This document shows, one piece after another, positions 10,361 through 17,899 of a stretch of 22,542 nt of DNA. This DNA is from DATKAB01 sp964542745 (GTDB taxonomy: Bacteria; Eisenbacteria; RBG-16-71-46), in the NCBI GenBank assembly GCA_964542745.1, contig CAZIVR010000055.1, positions 1 to 22,542 of the forward strand, written 5' to 3'. The position numbers were made by a program, and so were the translations under genes. How positions within the stretch are numbered: position 1 is the stretch's first letter; the number at the start of each line of letters is the position of its first letter. Below the pieces are notes generated by a model. That model was given only the letters and a program-made list of their open reading frames with translations, was not told where the DNA came from and made no database searches.

Positions 10361-11227
10361 CTATCCCGGCGGCGGCAAAGGGAAAGTTTGCGGCGATCGA
10401 CCGGCCGGCGCGGGGGGCCGCCGGGCCGAAACGACGGGCACCATCCACGCCGCGTACCGGGAGGGGTCTCGCACGTCGGCGATCATGCGCTCGAAGTGGG
10501 CGGCCGCCTCCTCCCGGGTGAAGCGCGTGTGGGCGGCGATCGGCTCCACGTAGCCGTCCCGCCACGCGGTGAGGATCGCGGCGAAGGTCTCGCGCGGCAC
10601 GCGCAGCGTGTCCACGACGACGTAGTCCACGGCGATGTCGGCGAAGCCGAGCGCCCGGAGGTGGCCGTAGACGTGCCGGCCGATCAGGAGGTCGGTGCCG
10701 GTCTTCTTCCCGAACACGGGCGGCCCGTCGTGCCAGAAGTCCGCCGGGTTGGGATCCCCCGCCGGAAAGTGGAGCATGCCGTAATCCTCGGCGATCAGGT
10801 GCACGCGGCCGCCCGGCTTCGTCACGCGCAGGAACTCGGCGAGCACGCGCTCGGGATGCGGAATGGACTGGAGCACGTGGCGGCACACGACGAGATCGTA
10901 GGAAGCGTCGGCCGCCGGCAGCCCGAAGATGCTCTGGTGCTCGAACGCGAGCCGCGGCGCCAGGTCGGCGTAGCGCTCGCGAGCCAGCGCGAGGTGGTGG
11001 TCGAGGATGTCCACGCCGAGCACCGCCGCCTCGGGATAGTGCCGCGCGAGGCGCGAGGAGATCTCGCCGGTTCCGCACCCCGCGTCGAGGATGCGCAGGG
11101 CGCCGGAGAGGCCGTAGCGCCGGAACAGGGGCTCCTCCTGGGGCCAGATCGCGAGGGCCTGCGCGGCGAGGTTGCGCACCATGGACTCGTCCGCCATCTG
11201 GTCGCGCTGGGGATTGAGATCGGTCAC
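10361..11227 (-). CDS. Class I SAM-dependent methyltransferase
   Basis: 288 residues. SAM-binding motif I is LDAGCGTGE (47-55), the acidic residue at the end of strand 2 is Asp73 in GVDI, and the later motifs DLVVCRHVLQSI (111-122) and RVTKPGGRVHLI (134-145) fit the UbiE/Methyltransf_11-type fold. The C-terminal half contains a helical insert with FWHDGPPVFGKKTGTDLLIG that may form a substrate pocket; the substrate is not evident. The last 20 residues are Pro/Arg-rich and probably disordered. The GTG at 11225-11227 is chosen because GGAG lies 5 bases upstream and the protein then starts just before the Asn/Gln-rich lead helix. It is divergent from the helicase gene, with TAGTTT about 55 bases upstream. 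Cytosolic. Confidence 0.9.
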   Translation of the reverse strand: MTDLNPQRDQMADESMVRNLAAQALAIWPQEEPLFRRYGLSGALRILDAGCGTGEISSRLARHYPEAAVLGVDILDHHLALARERYADLAPRLAFEHQSIFGLPAADASYDLVVCRHVLQSIPHPERVLAEFLRVTKPGGRVHLIAEDYGMLHFPAGDPNPADFWHDGPPVFGKKTGTDLLIGRHVYGHLRALGFADIAVDYVVVDTLRVPRETFAAILTAWRDGYVEPIAAHTRFTREEAAAHFERMIADVRDPSRYAAWMVPVVSARRPPAPAGRSPQTFPLPPPG

Positions 11228-11282
11228 GGAAGCTCCGGGGATGTCGGGGTCGCGACGGGCGGCGCCCGCGATTCGGCCCCGG

Positions 11283-11288
11283 AAACTA
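11283..11288 (-). promoter_or_regulatory. Candidate -10 box (TAGTTT) for the methyltransferase
   Basis: GGTAGTTTCC on the minus strand, 55 bases before the GTG at 11227. The same TAGTTTCC octamer occurs upstream of the Eis-type gene (19195-19200). No clear -35 element. Confidence 0.5.
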
Positions 11289-11355
11289 CCATTCCGCGGT
11301 CCGGGAGCGGCCCGAGAGGCGAACTTCGGCCGCCTGAAGTAGCGTGGGCGGCGCC

Positions 11356-12537
11356 ATGACCTTTGCCGACCTCGGAGTTCCGCCCGCGCTGGTCGAGGCG
11401 CTCGCGAAGCAGGCGATCGCCGTGCCCACGCCGATCCAGGCCGCCGCGGTGCCGGTGCTGGCGGCGGGGGGCCACGCGTACCTGAACGCCGAGACCGGCA
11501 CCGGCAAGACGCTCGCCTACCTGCTGCCGATCTTCGCGCGCCTCGACCCGGCGCTCGCCGCCCCGCAGGTCGTGATCCTGGCGCCGACCCACGAGCTGGC
11601 GATCCAGATCCAGCGCCAGTGCCGCGATCTCGCCCAGAACGCGAACTGGCCCGTGCGTTCCCTGCTGCTGGTGGGGGGCACTTCGATGGAGCGCCAACTC
11701 GACAAGCTGAAGGACAAGCCGCACGTGGTGGTCGGCACCCCGGGCCGCATCCGCGAGCTGATCGGCATGGGCAAGCTCAAGACGCGCGCGGTGGCGTGCG
11801 TGGTGGTGGACGAAGCGGACCGCCTGCTGGCCGACGAAAGCCTGCCGGTGGTCCGCGCGATCCTCGCGGCCGTTCCCGCGGAAGGGCAGCGCGTCTTCGC
11901 CTCGGCGACGGAACCGCCGGAGGCCGCCGCGGCGCTCGCGGCGCTGGCGCCGGGCGTGGCGCTCCTGCGCGCCGGCGCGGCGGCGGTGAACGAGGACATC
12001 GAGCACCTCTACCTGGTGTGCGAGGAGCGCGACAAGCCCGACGTGCTGCGCCGCCTGCTGCACGCCCTCGCGCCCGAACGGGCGATGGTCTTCGCGCACC
12101 GCGGCGAGACCGCCGAACGGGTGGCCGCGAAGCTCGCGCACCACAAGATCCCGGCGGCGGACCTGCACGGCGCCCGCGACAAGCACGAGCGGCAGCGGGC
12201 GATGGACGCGTTCCGCAGCGCGCGCGTTCCGGTGCTGATCGCCTCCGACCTGGCGGCCCGCGGCCTCGACATCCCGGGCGTCTCGCACGTCTTCAACCTC
12301 GACGTCCCGACCCAGCCCAAGGCCTACCTGCACCGCGTGGGCCGCACCGGCCGGGCGGGCGCGAAGGGGGTGGCCGTCACGCTCCTGACCGAGGCCGAGG
12401 TCCGTCGCGTGCGCCGCTTCGAGGGCGAACTGGGCATCGCGCTGCGCCGGGTGCGGCTGCGCGAGGGGCGGGTGGTGGACGCGGAGGGCGCCGGCCCGGG
12501 CGGTCAGCGGGAGCGGCCGGCCACGAAGCGGGCGTAG
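11356..12537 (+). CDS. DEAD-box ATP-dependent RNA helicase
   Basis: 393 residues holding the two RecA-like domains and almost no extra tail. Seen in order: Q motif PTPIQ (24-28), motif I AETGTGKT (45-52, Walker Lys51), Ia APTHELAIQ, GG, Ib TPGR (128-131), II DEAD (152-155), III SAT (183-185), IV AMVFAHRG, V ASDLAARGLDIP and VI HRVGRTGRAG. All catalytic motifs are intact. Known role of the family: unwinding short RNA duplexes in ribosome assembly or mRNA decay and cold adaptation. The ATG at 11356 is preferred over a GTG at 11344 because the family starts with F.DLG; no good ribosome site precedes it, and TAGCGT at 11340-11345 would give a leader of only a few bases. The 3' end overlaps the opposite gene at 12504-12734 by 34 bases. 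Which named subfamily (RhlE, CshA, SrmB) it belongs to cannot be told by eye. Confidence 0.94.
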   Translation: MTFADLGVPPALVEALAKQAIAVPTPIQAAAVPVLAAGGHAYLNAETGTGKTLAYLLPIFARLDPALAAPQVVILAPTHELAIQIQRQCRDLAQNANWPVRSLLLVGGTSMERQLDKLKDKPHVVVGTPGRIRELIGMGKLKTRAVACVVVDEADRLLADESLPVVRAILAAVPAEGQRVFASATEPPEAAAALAALAPGVALLRAGAAAVNEDIEHLYLVCEERDKPDVLRRLLHALAPERAMVFAHRGETAERVAAKLAHHKIPAADLHGARDKHERQRAMDAFRSARVPVLIASDLAARGLDIPGVSHVFNLDVPTQPKAYLHRVGRTGRAGAKGVAVTLLTEAEVRRVRRFEGELGIALRRVRLREGRVVDAEGAGPGGQRERPATKRA

Positions 12538-12734
12538 ATCGCTTCGACCTTCTGGCGGGCCCGGGGCGCCTTGCGCAGGTACTTGAGCGCGGACGTCAGG
12601 GTGGGATCCACGAGGAAGCACCGGATCGGGATGTCGCGGGCCAGGCCCTCCCAGCCGTAGCGCTCGACCATGACCCGCAGCATGGTCTCGAGCGTCACGC
12701 CATGAAGCGGGTTGTTGGGCTGGGGGGCGGGCAC
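12504..12734 (-). CDS. VF530/DUF2132-family DNA-binding protein
   Basis: A 76-residue protein. Its core, NNPLHGVTLETMLRVMVERYGW followed by IPIRCFLVDPTLTSALKYLRKAPRAR and KVEAIY, matches the small VF530 family (DUF2132, COG4628): a compact helical protein with a putative DNA-binding fold and no defined physiological role known to me. Length fits the family (70-80 residues). The GTG at 12732-12734 gives MPAPQPNNPLHG; the frame remains open far upstream, but that part runs antisense to the kinase gene. TATCCT lies exactly 6 bases before this GTG with no ribosome site between them, suggesting a leaderless message. It is convergent and overlapping with the helicase and divergent from the first kinase, with which it shares a 63-base promoter region. 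Confidence 0.9.
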   Translation of the reverse strand: MPAPQPNNPLHGVTLETMLRVMVERYGWEGLARDIPIRCFLVDPTLTSALKYLRKAPRARQKVEAIYARFVAGRSR

Positions 12735-12740
12735 GGGGCG

Positions 12741-12746
12741 AGGATA
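12741..12746 (-). promoter_or_regulatory. Candidate -10 box (TATCCT), 6 nt before the VF530 start
   Basis: TATCCT on the minus strand, then the six bases CGCCCC, then GTG. A start point 7 bases after the box would fall on the start codon. It has the same geometry as at 12786 and 15136. Confidence 0.55.
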
Positions 12747-12785
12747 GCACCGGGGTCGCGGTCCTCCGCGGTCCTGCGGCTGTTG

Positions 12786-12791
12786 TAGATT
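12786..12791 (+). promoter_or_regulatory. Candidate -10 box (TAGATT), 6 nt before the first kinase start
   Basis: TAGATT, then GCGCCG, then GTG at 12798. There is no room for a ribosome site after the expected transcription start. No obvious -35 element. Confidence 0.55.
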
Positions 12792-12797
12792 GCGCCG

Positions 12798-15074
12798 GTG
12801 ACGCTCGCCCCGGGAACCCGCCTCGGCCCGTACGAAATCGTCGCCCCGCTCGGCGCGGGCGGCATGGGCGAGGTGTACCGGGCGCGCGACTCGCGGCTCG
12901 GCCGCGAGGTGGCGGTCAAGGTCCTGCCTCGCGAGCTGTCGTCCTCCGCGGAGAGCCTCGCGCGCCTCGAGCGCGAGGCCCGCGCGGCGGCCGGGCTCAA
13001 CCACCCGAACATCGTCACGCTCTACTCGGTCGAGGACGCCGGCGGCACGCGCTTCCTGACCATGGAGCTGGTCGAGGGGACCGGCCTCGACCGCGTGCTC
13101 GATCCCGCCGGTCTGCCACTTCCGAAGGTGCTCGAGCTCTCGATCCCGATGGCGGAGGCGCTGGCGGCGGCGCACGAACGGGGCGTCGTCCACCGCGACC
13201 TCAAACCCGGCAACGTCATGGTGACGACCGAAGGCCGCGTGAAGGTGCTCGACTTCGGGCTCGCGAAGCAGCTTCGCGAGCCGGGCCCGGCGGGAGCCGC
13301 GACCGCCGGCGCGACGCGGACCACGCCGCTCTCGAGCCCCGGGCAGGTGGTCGGCACGATCCCCTACATGTCGCCCGAGCAACTCCGCGGCGAGCCGGTG
13401 GACGCGAGCTCCGACCTGTTCGCGCTGGGGGTCGTGATCTACGAGCTGGCCACCGGCCGCCGGCCCTTCACGGGGGCGACCTCGGCCGAGATCGTCTCCG
13501 CCATCCTTCGCGACGCCCCGCAGCTCCCTTCCAGCCTGCGCCCGGGAGTCCCGGCCGAGCTGGACCGGCTCGTGAGCCGCTGCCTCGAAAAGGACCCGAG
13601 GGAGCGCGTCCGCTCCGCGCGGGAGGTGATCGAGCCGCTTCGCCTCCTGCAGCGCTCGCTGGAACGCGACGACCCGGAGCCGGCCGGCGCCGCGATCCGC
13701 GCGCTCGCGGTGCTGCCGCTCGGCAACGTCTCGCACGATCCCGCGCAGGAATATTTCGTGGACGGCATGACGGAGGCCCTGATCTCCGACCTGTCGCGGC
13801 TCAAGGGCCTGCGCGTCATCTCGCGGACCAGCGCGATGCGCTACAAGGGCGTGCACAAGGCGCTCCCCGACATCGCGCGGGAGCTGGACGTGGACGCGAT
13901 CCTCGAGGGCTCGGCGCTGCTGCTCGGGAAGCGGGTGCGCATCAGCGTGCAGCTGGTCTCCGCGCGCCGCGACGAGACGCTGTGGAGCGACCGCTACGAC
14001 CGCGATCTCGAGGACGTCCTGGACCTGCAGAGCGAGGTCGCGGCCAAGATCGCGCGCGAGATCGCGCTGCGCGTCAGCGCCCCGGAGGCCTCGCGGCTGG
14101 CCCGGCGCCAGAGCGTCCATCCGGAAGCGCACATCGAGTACCTGAAGGGGAAGCACATCGTCGAGGGGAGCTCGCCGCAGGCGGTCGAGCTGAGCCTGCG
14201 GCACTTCCAGCGCGCGCTCGAGCTCGATCCCGGCCATGCCGCGGCGTGGGCCGGGCTCGCGCACTGCCACAGCATTCGCGCCAGCCGCGGCATGGCCCCG
14301 CCGTCCGAGGCCGTCGCCGCCGCGCGCGCCGCGGCGCTCAAGGCGCTGGAGCTCGACGAGCTGCTGGCGGACGGTCACGCCGAGATGGGCTGGGTCGAGG
14401 GTCGCCTCGGAAACGCGGCGAGCGCCATGCGCCGCCTGCAGCGCGCCATCGAACTGAACCCGGCCCTGACCTCCGCCTATATGACTCTCGGCCGCCTCCT
14501 GTATTGCGACGAACGCCATGGCGAGGCGCAGGCGACCATGCTCAAGGCGCTGAGCCTCGACCCGCTCTCGATGATCATCCACACGGCGGTCGGGGACGCC
14601 TACTACTACGCACGGCGGTACGAGGAATCGGTCGTCTACTACCGCAAGGCGATCGCGCTCGACCCGCGGTTCGACGGCGCGCACACGGATCTCGCCCGCT
14701 CGCTCGAGGCGCTTGGACAGTTCGACGAGGCGCGGAAGGAGTACGAGGAAGGGCGGAGGCTGGGCGGCGCCGTGGCCGGCCCGTCGTTCGGGCTCGCGCA
14801 CCTCGAGGCGGCGCGCGGCAACACCGCCGAAGCGCGGCGCATGCTCGAAGAGCTCCGCGCGGCGCGATCGCACCGCGTGGTTTCCGCCTGGGGCATCGCC
14901 GTGCTGCACGCCTGCCTCGGCGACACGGACGACGCGTTCCGCTGGATGGACGTGGCGATCGAGGAAGGCGCATCGGGGCTCACGTTCCTGCGCGTCCACC
15001 CGCGGCTCGATCCGATCCGCAAGGACCCCCGGTACGCGGCACTGCTGGCGCGTATCGAGGCCTCGCGGAACTGA
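12798..15074 (+). CDS. Ser/Thr protein kinase with TolB-like domain and TPR repeats
   Basis: 758 residues. Kinase domain about 12-285: Gly-rich loop LGAGGMGEVY, Lys41 (VAVKVL), HRDLKPGNV with catalytic Asp134, DFG at 152-154, and a P+1 loop SPE (192-194) in place of the usual APE. All catalytic residues are present, so it should be active. Residues about 300-427 (IRALAVLPLGNVS, EYFVDGMTEALISDLSRL, DVDAILEGS) match the TolB-N-like/FlgO-type domain common in multidomain kinases and cyclases. Residues about 443-735 are TPR repeats (for example LRHFQRALELDPGHAAAWAGLA). No membrane segment, so it is probably cytosolic with the TPR as the sensor or partner-binding part. The GTG at 12798 sits 6 bases after TAGATT and starts the conserved PGTRLGPYEIV leader. 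73 bases separate it from the next kinase. Confidence 0.93.
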   Translation: MTLAPGTRLGPYEIVAPLGAGGMGEVYRARDSRLGREVAVKVLPRELSSSAESLARLEREARAAAGLNHPNIVTLYSVEDAGGTRFLTMELVEGTGLDRVLDPAGLPLPKVLELSIPMAEALAAAHERGVVHRDLKPGNVMVTTEGRVKVLDFGLAKQLREPGPAGAATAGATRTTPLSSPGQVVGTIPYMSPEQLRGEPVDASSDLFALGVVIYELATGRRPFTGATSAEIVSAILRDAPQLPSSLRPGVPAELDRLVSRCLEKDPRERVRSAREVIEPLRLLQRSLERDDPEPAGAAIRALAVLPLGNVSHDPAQEYFVDGMTEALISDLSRLKGLRVISRTSAMRYKGVHKALPDIARELDVDAILEGSALLLGKRVRISVQLVSARRDETLWSDRYDRDLEDVLDLQSEVAAKIAREIALRVSAPEASRLARRQSVHPEAHIEYLKGKHIVEGSSPQAVELSLRHFQRALELDPGHAAAWAGLAHCHSIRASRGMAPPSEAVAAARAAALKALELDELLADGHAEMGWVEGRLGNAASAMRRLQRAIELNPALTSAYMTLGRLLYCDERHGEAQATMLKALSLDPLSMIIHTAVGDAYYYARRYEESVVYYRKAIALDPRFDGAHTDLARSLEALGQFDEARKEYEEGRRLGGAVAGPSFGLAHLEAARGNTAEARRMLEELRAARSHRVVSAWGIAVLHACLGDTDDAFRWMDVAIEEGASGLTFLRVHPRLDPIRKDPRYAALLARIEASRN

Positions 15075-15135
15075 TGGGGCGATCCGGGGGGAAATCGCCG
15101 AAGGCGACATCGCCGTGCCGATCGGCCGCTTGAGC

Positions 15136-15141
15136 TAGATT
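15136..15141 (+). promoter_or_regulatory. Candidate -10 box (TAGATT), 6 nt before the second kinase start
   Basis: TAGATT, then CCCCCG, then ATG at 15148. Same hexamer and same 6-nt spacing as before the first kinase, so the second kinase probably has its own promoter and a leaderless message. Confidence 0.55.
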
Positions 15142-15147
15142 CCCCCG

Positions 15148-17886
15148 ATGCCCATCACCCCCGGCACCCGCCTCGGACCCTACGAGATCGTCGCTCCGCT
15201 CGGGAGCGGCGGCATGGGCGAGGTCTACCGCGCGAAGGACACGCGGCTCGGGCGCGACGTCGCGGTCAAGGTGCTGCCGCAGCACCTCTCCGAGAATGCC
15301 GAGGTGCGGGCCCGCTTCGAGCGCGAAGCCAAGACCGTCTCGGGCCTCAACCACCCGAACATCTGCGTGCTCTTCGACGTCGGCCGGGCGCCCGGCGAAG
15401 CCGGGTCGGGCGGCACCGACTACCTCGTCATGGAGCTGCTGGAGGGGGAGACCCTGGCCCAGCGGCTCGCGAAGGGCGCGCTGCCCGCGGCCGACGTGCT
15501 GAAATTCGGCGCGCAGGTGGCGGACGCGCTCGACCGCGCGCACCGTGCGGGCGTGGTGCACCGCGACCTGAAACCGGGCAACGTGATGCTCACGAGGGGC
15601 GGCGCCAAGCTGATGGACTTCGGGCTCGCGCGCGCCACCGGCCTCGCCGGAGGGACCGCGAGCGGCAGCACGCTCGCGACCATGACCCACTCGCCGACGG
15701 TGGCCGCGCCGCTCACCACCGAGGGCACGATCGTGGGCACGTACCAGTACATGGCGCCCGAGCAGCTCGAGGGCCGGGAGGCCGACGCGCGCGCCGACCT
15801 GTGGGCGCTGGGCTGCGTGCTCCACGAGATGGCGACCGGGCGGCGCGCCTTCGACGGCCGCAGCCAGGCCTCGCTGATCTCGGCGATCATGACGGGCGAG
15901 CCCGCGCCGATCTCGGCGCTCGCGCCCGCCGCGCCCCCGGCGCTCGAGCGCGTGGTGCGCGGCTGCCTCGCCAAGGATCCCGCCGACCGCATCCAGAGCG
16001 CGCACGACGTGCGGCTCCAGCTCGAGTGGATCGCCGAGCAGGGCGCGGCCTCGGGCTCGCACCGCGCGATCCCGGCTCCGGCGCGGCCGCGCGGGCCGCG
16101 CGCCGAATGGATCGCATGGGGCGCGGCGGCGCTGTTCGCGGCGGTCGCCCTCGTGGCGCTGGTCCCGGCCCTGCGTGGCTCGAAGGGGGCCGCGGGCGTC
16201 CTGCGGGCGACCATCACGCTTCCCGACGATGTCGCTCCCAGCATCACGGGCGACGAAGGCGGGCCGCCCGCGCTTTCGCCCGACGGCCGCACCGTGGTGT
16301 TCGGCGCTCGCGGCCGCGGGAGCGGCCAGCGCCTGTGGCTGCGCGATCTGTCCGACCTCTCGGTGCGGCCTCTCGCGGGAACCGAGGACGCCGCGTATCC
16401 CTTCTGGTCCCCGGACGGACGGTCCATCGGTTTCTTCCGGGGCGGGTTTCTGAAGCGGCTCGACCTCGCGGGCGGAGCGGTGCTGAACCTGTGCCCGGCG
16501 AAAGGCGGCCGCGGCGGAACGTGGTCGCGCGACGGCGTCATCGTGTTCAGCCCGGAATGGATCGGCGGACTGATGCAGATTCCCGCCGCGGGCGGGACGC
16601 CCCGGAGGGTGACCGCGACGGACAGCACCGCCGAAACCACGCACCGGTGGCCGGTGTTCCTCCCCGACGGCAAGCACTTTCTCTACCTCGCGGCGCACCA
16701 CGACCAGCCCACCGTGTCGGCGGCGATCTGGGTCGCCTCGCTCGACGGCCGCACGCGCCGCAGGCTGATGCCCTGCCCGAGCAACGTGGTGCTCGCCGCG
16801 GGCCACCTGCTGCTCGCGCGCGACAGCACGCTGCTGGTCCAGCGCTTCGACGCACGCCGCGGCCGGCTGGTGGGCGCGCCCCGTCCGACGCGCGAGATCG
16901 TGCAGTACGACGCGACCACCTGGCGCGCGATGGTGACGGCCGACGACCGCGGCACGCTGGTGTACGGGCCGGGCGGGGCGACCGGGGCGTTCCGCGTGAC
17001 GTGGTTCGATCGCGCCGGCCGCGTGCTCGGCATGCTGGGCGATGCCGCCAACCACTTCTCCGTGCGGCTCTCTCCCGACGGGCGCCGCGTGGTGGTCGAG
17101 ACCCAGCTCACGCCGAACGCCGACCTGTGGGTCTACGACGTGGCTTCGGGAGCCCGCACGCTGCTGGCCCCGGACCCGGTCGACGATTCACAGCCCACCT
17201 GGTCGCCCGACGGGACGCAGATCGCCTTCGCGAGCCGCCGGCGCGGCGCGGACTACGGAGTCGAGGCGGTGCGCGCCGACGGATCGGCCCCGTCGCGCGT
17301 GCTGGTCGGACCCGCCGGCGGCGACGTCTGGCCCCTCCAGTGGCTGGAAGGCGGACGCGCGCTGCTGGTGGGGCGCGGGGCCTTCCAGGCCGGCGTGGAC
17401 AATCCGCTCTGGCTGCACCCGCTCGACGGCCGGCCCGCGCGGCTGCTGGTGCCCGCTTCACCCGGCGCCACCAACGCCCAGATGTCTCCCGACGGACGCT
17501 GGCTGGCCTACGACTCGCGCGCCTCGGGACGTTCCGAGGTGTACGTCGTCCCGGTCGCCGCCGAGGGCGCCGCGCCGCTGGAATCGGCCGGCCGCTGGCA
17601 GGTCTCGGCCCAGGGCGGCGACAACCCGATGTGGAGCCGGGACGGCCGCGAGCTCTTCTACAAGCGGCCGGACGATACGATGGTGGCCGTCGCGGTGGAC
17701 GTGCGCGGCGGGGCCTTCCGCGCGGCCGGGGAAGCCCCCATGTTCCAGGCGTTCCAGCGCGGCATGACCCCCACCTACGACGTGAGCCCCGACGGCTCTC
17801 GATTCATCGTCTCCACCAGCAGCAGCGAACGGCAGGCGCCCCTCGTCGTGGTGACCGGCTGGCGCCCGGAGGCCGAGGGCCGCTAG
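15148..17886 (+). CDS. Membrane Ser/Thr protein kinase with PD40 beta-propeller sensor
   Basis: 912 residues. The first 45 residues are nearly the same as in the preceding kinase (PGTRLGPYEIVAPLG, then GGMGEVYRA). Kinase domain about 12-290: Lys41, HRDLKPGNV with Asp140, DFG (157-159), APE (203-205). A Ser/Ala/Pro-rich linker is followed by one membrane helix at about 321-343 (WIAWGAAALFAAVALVALVP). The outer part (about 350-905) has some nine WD40-like PD40 repeats of the form LSPDGR..VF or WSPDG..IAF, like the TolB propeller. It should therefore carry a cytosolic kinase and a periplasmic propeller that binds an unknown ligand or protein. Catalytic residues are intact. It ends 13 bases before the stop of the convergent Eis-type gene, and no terminator is visible in that space. 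Confidence 0.95.
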   Translation: MPITPGTRLGPYEIVAPLGSGGMGEVYRAKDTRLGRDVAVKVLPQHLSENAEVRARFEREAKTVSGLNHPNICVLFDVGRAPGEAGSGGTDYLVMELLEGETLAQRLAKGALPAADVLKFGAQVADALDRAHRAGVVHRDLKPGNVMLTRGGAKLMDFGLARATGLAGGTASGSTLATMTHSPTVAAPLTTEGTIVGTYQYMAPEQLEGREADARADLWALGCVLHEMATGRRAFDGRSQASLISAIMTGEPAPISALAPAAPPALERVVRGCLAKDPADRIQSAHDVRLQLEWIAEQGAASGSHRAIPAPARPRGPRAEWIAWGAAALFAAVALVALVPALRGSKGAAGVLRATITLPDDVAPSITGDEGGPPALSPDGRTVVFGARGRGSGQRLWLRDLSDLSVRPLAGTEDAAYPFWSPDGRSIGFFRGGFLKRLDLAGGAVLNLCPAKGGRGGTWSRDGVIVFSPEWIGGLMQIPAAGGTPRRVTATDSTAETTHRWPVFLPDGKHFLYLAAHHDQPTVSAAIWVASLDGRTRRRLMPCPSNVVLAAGHLLLARDSTLLVQRFDARRGRLVGAPRPTREIVQYDATTWRAMVTADDRGTLVYGPGGATGAFRVTWFDRAGRVLGMLGDAANHFSVRLSPDGRRVVVETQLTPNADLWVYDVASGARTLLAPDPVDDSQPTWSPDGTQIAFASRRRGADYGVEAVRADGSAPSRVLVGPAGGDVWPLQWLEGGRALLVGRGAFQAGVDNPLWLHPLDGRPARLLVPASPGATNAQMSPDGRWLAYDSRASGRSEVYVVPVAAEGAAPLESAGRWQVSAQGGDNPMWSRDGRELFYKRPDDTMVAVAVDVRGGAFRAAGEAPMFQAFQRGMTPTYDVSPDGSRFIVSTSSSERQAPLVVVTGWRPEAEGR

Positions 17887-17899
17887 AGGCGCGCGGCGC

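Noticed and set aside
7851..10553. Plus-strand 900-codon open frame across the histidine kinase
   Set aside because: The opposite strand carries unmistakable PAS, HisKA, HATPase and REC motifs; this frame shows none and is Arg/Glu/His-rich.
12735..15110. Upstream extension of the VF530 frame and other long frames antisense to kinase 1
   Set aside because: Kinase motifs on the + strand are complete; the VF530 family is 70-80 residues, matching the GTG start at 12734.
14980..17055. Minus-strand 691-codon open frame across kinase 2
   Set aside because: Shadow of a clear kinase/propeller gene; no domain pattern.
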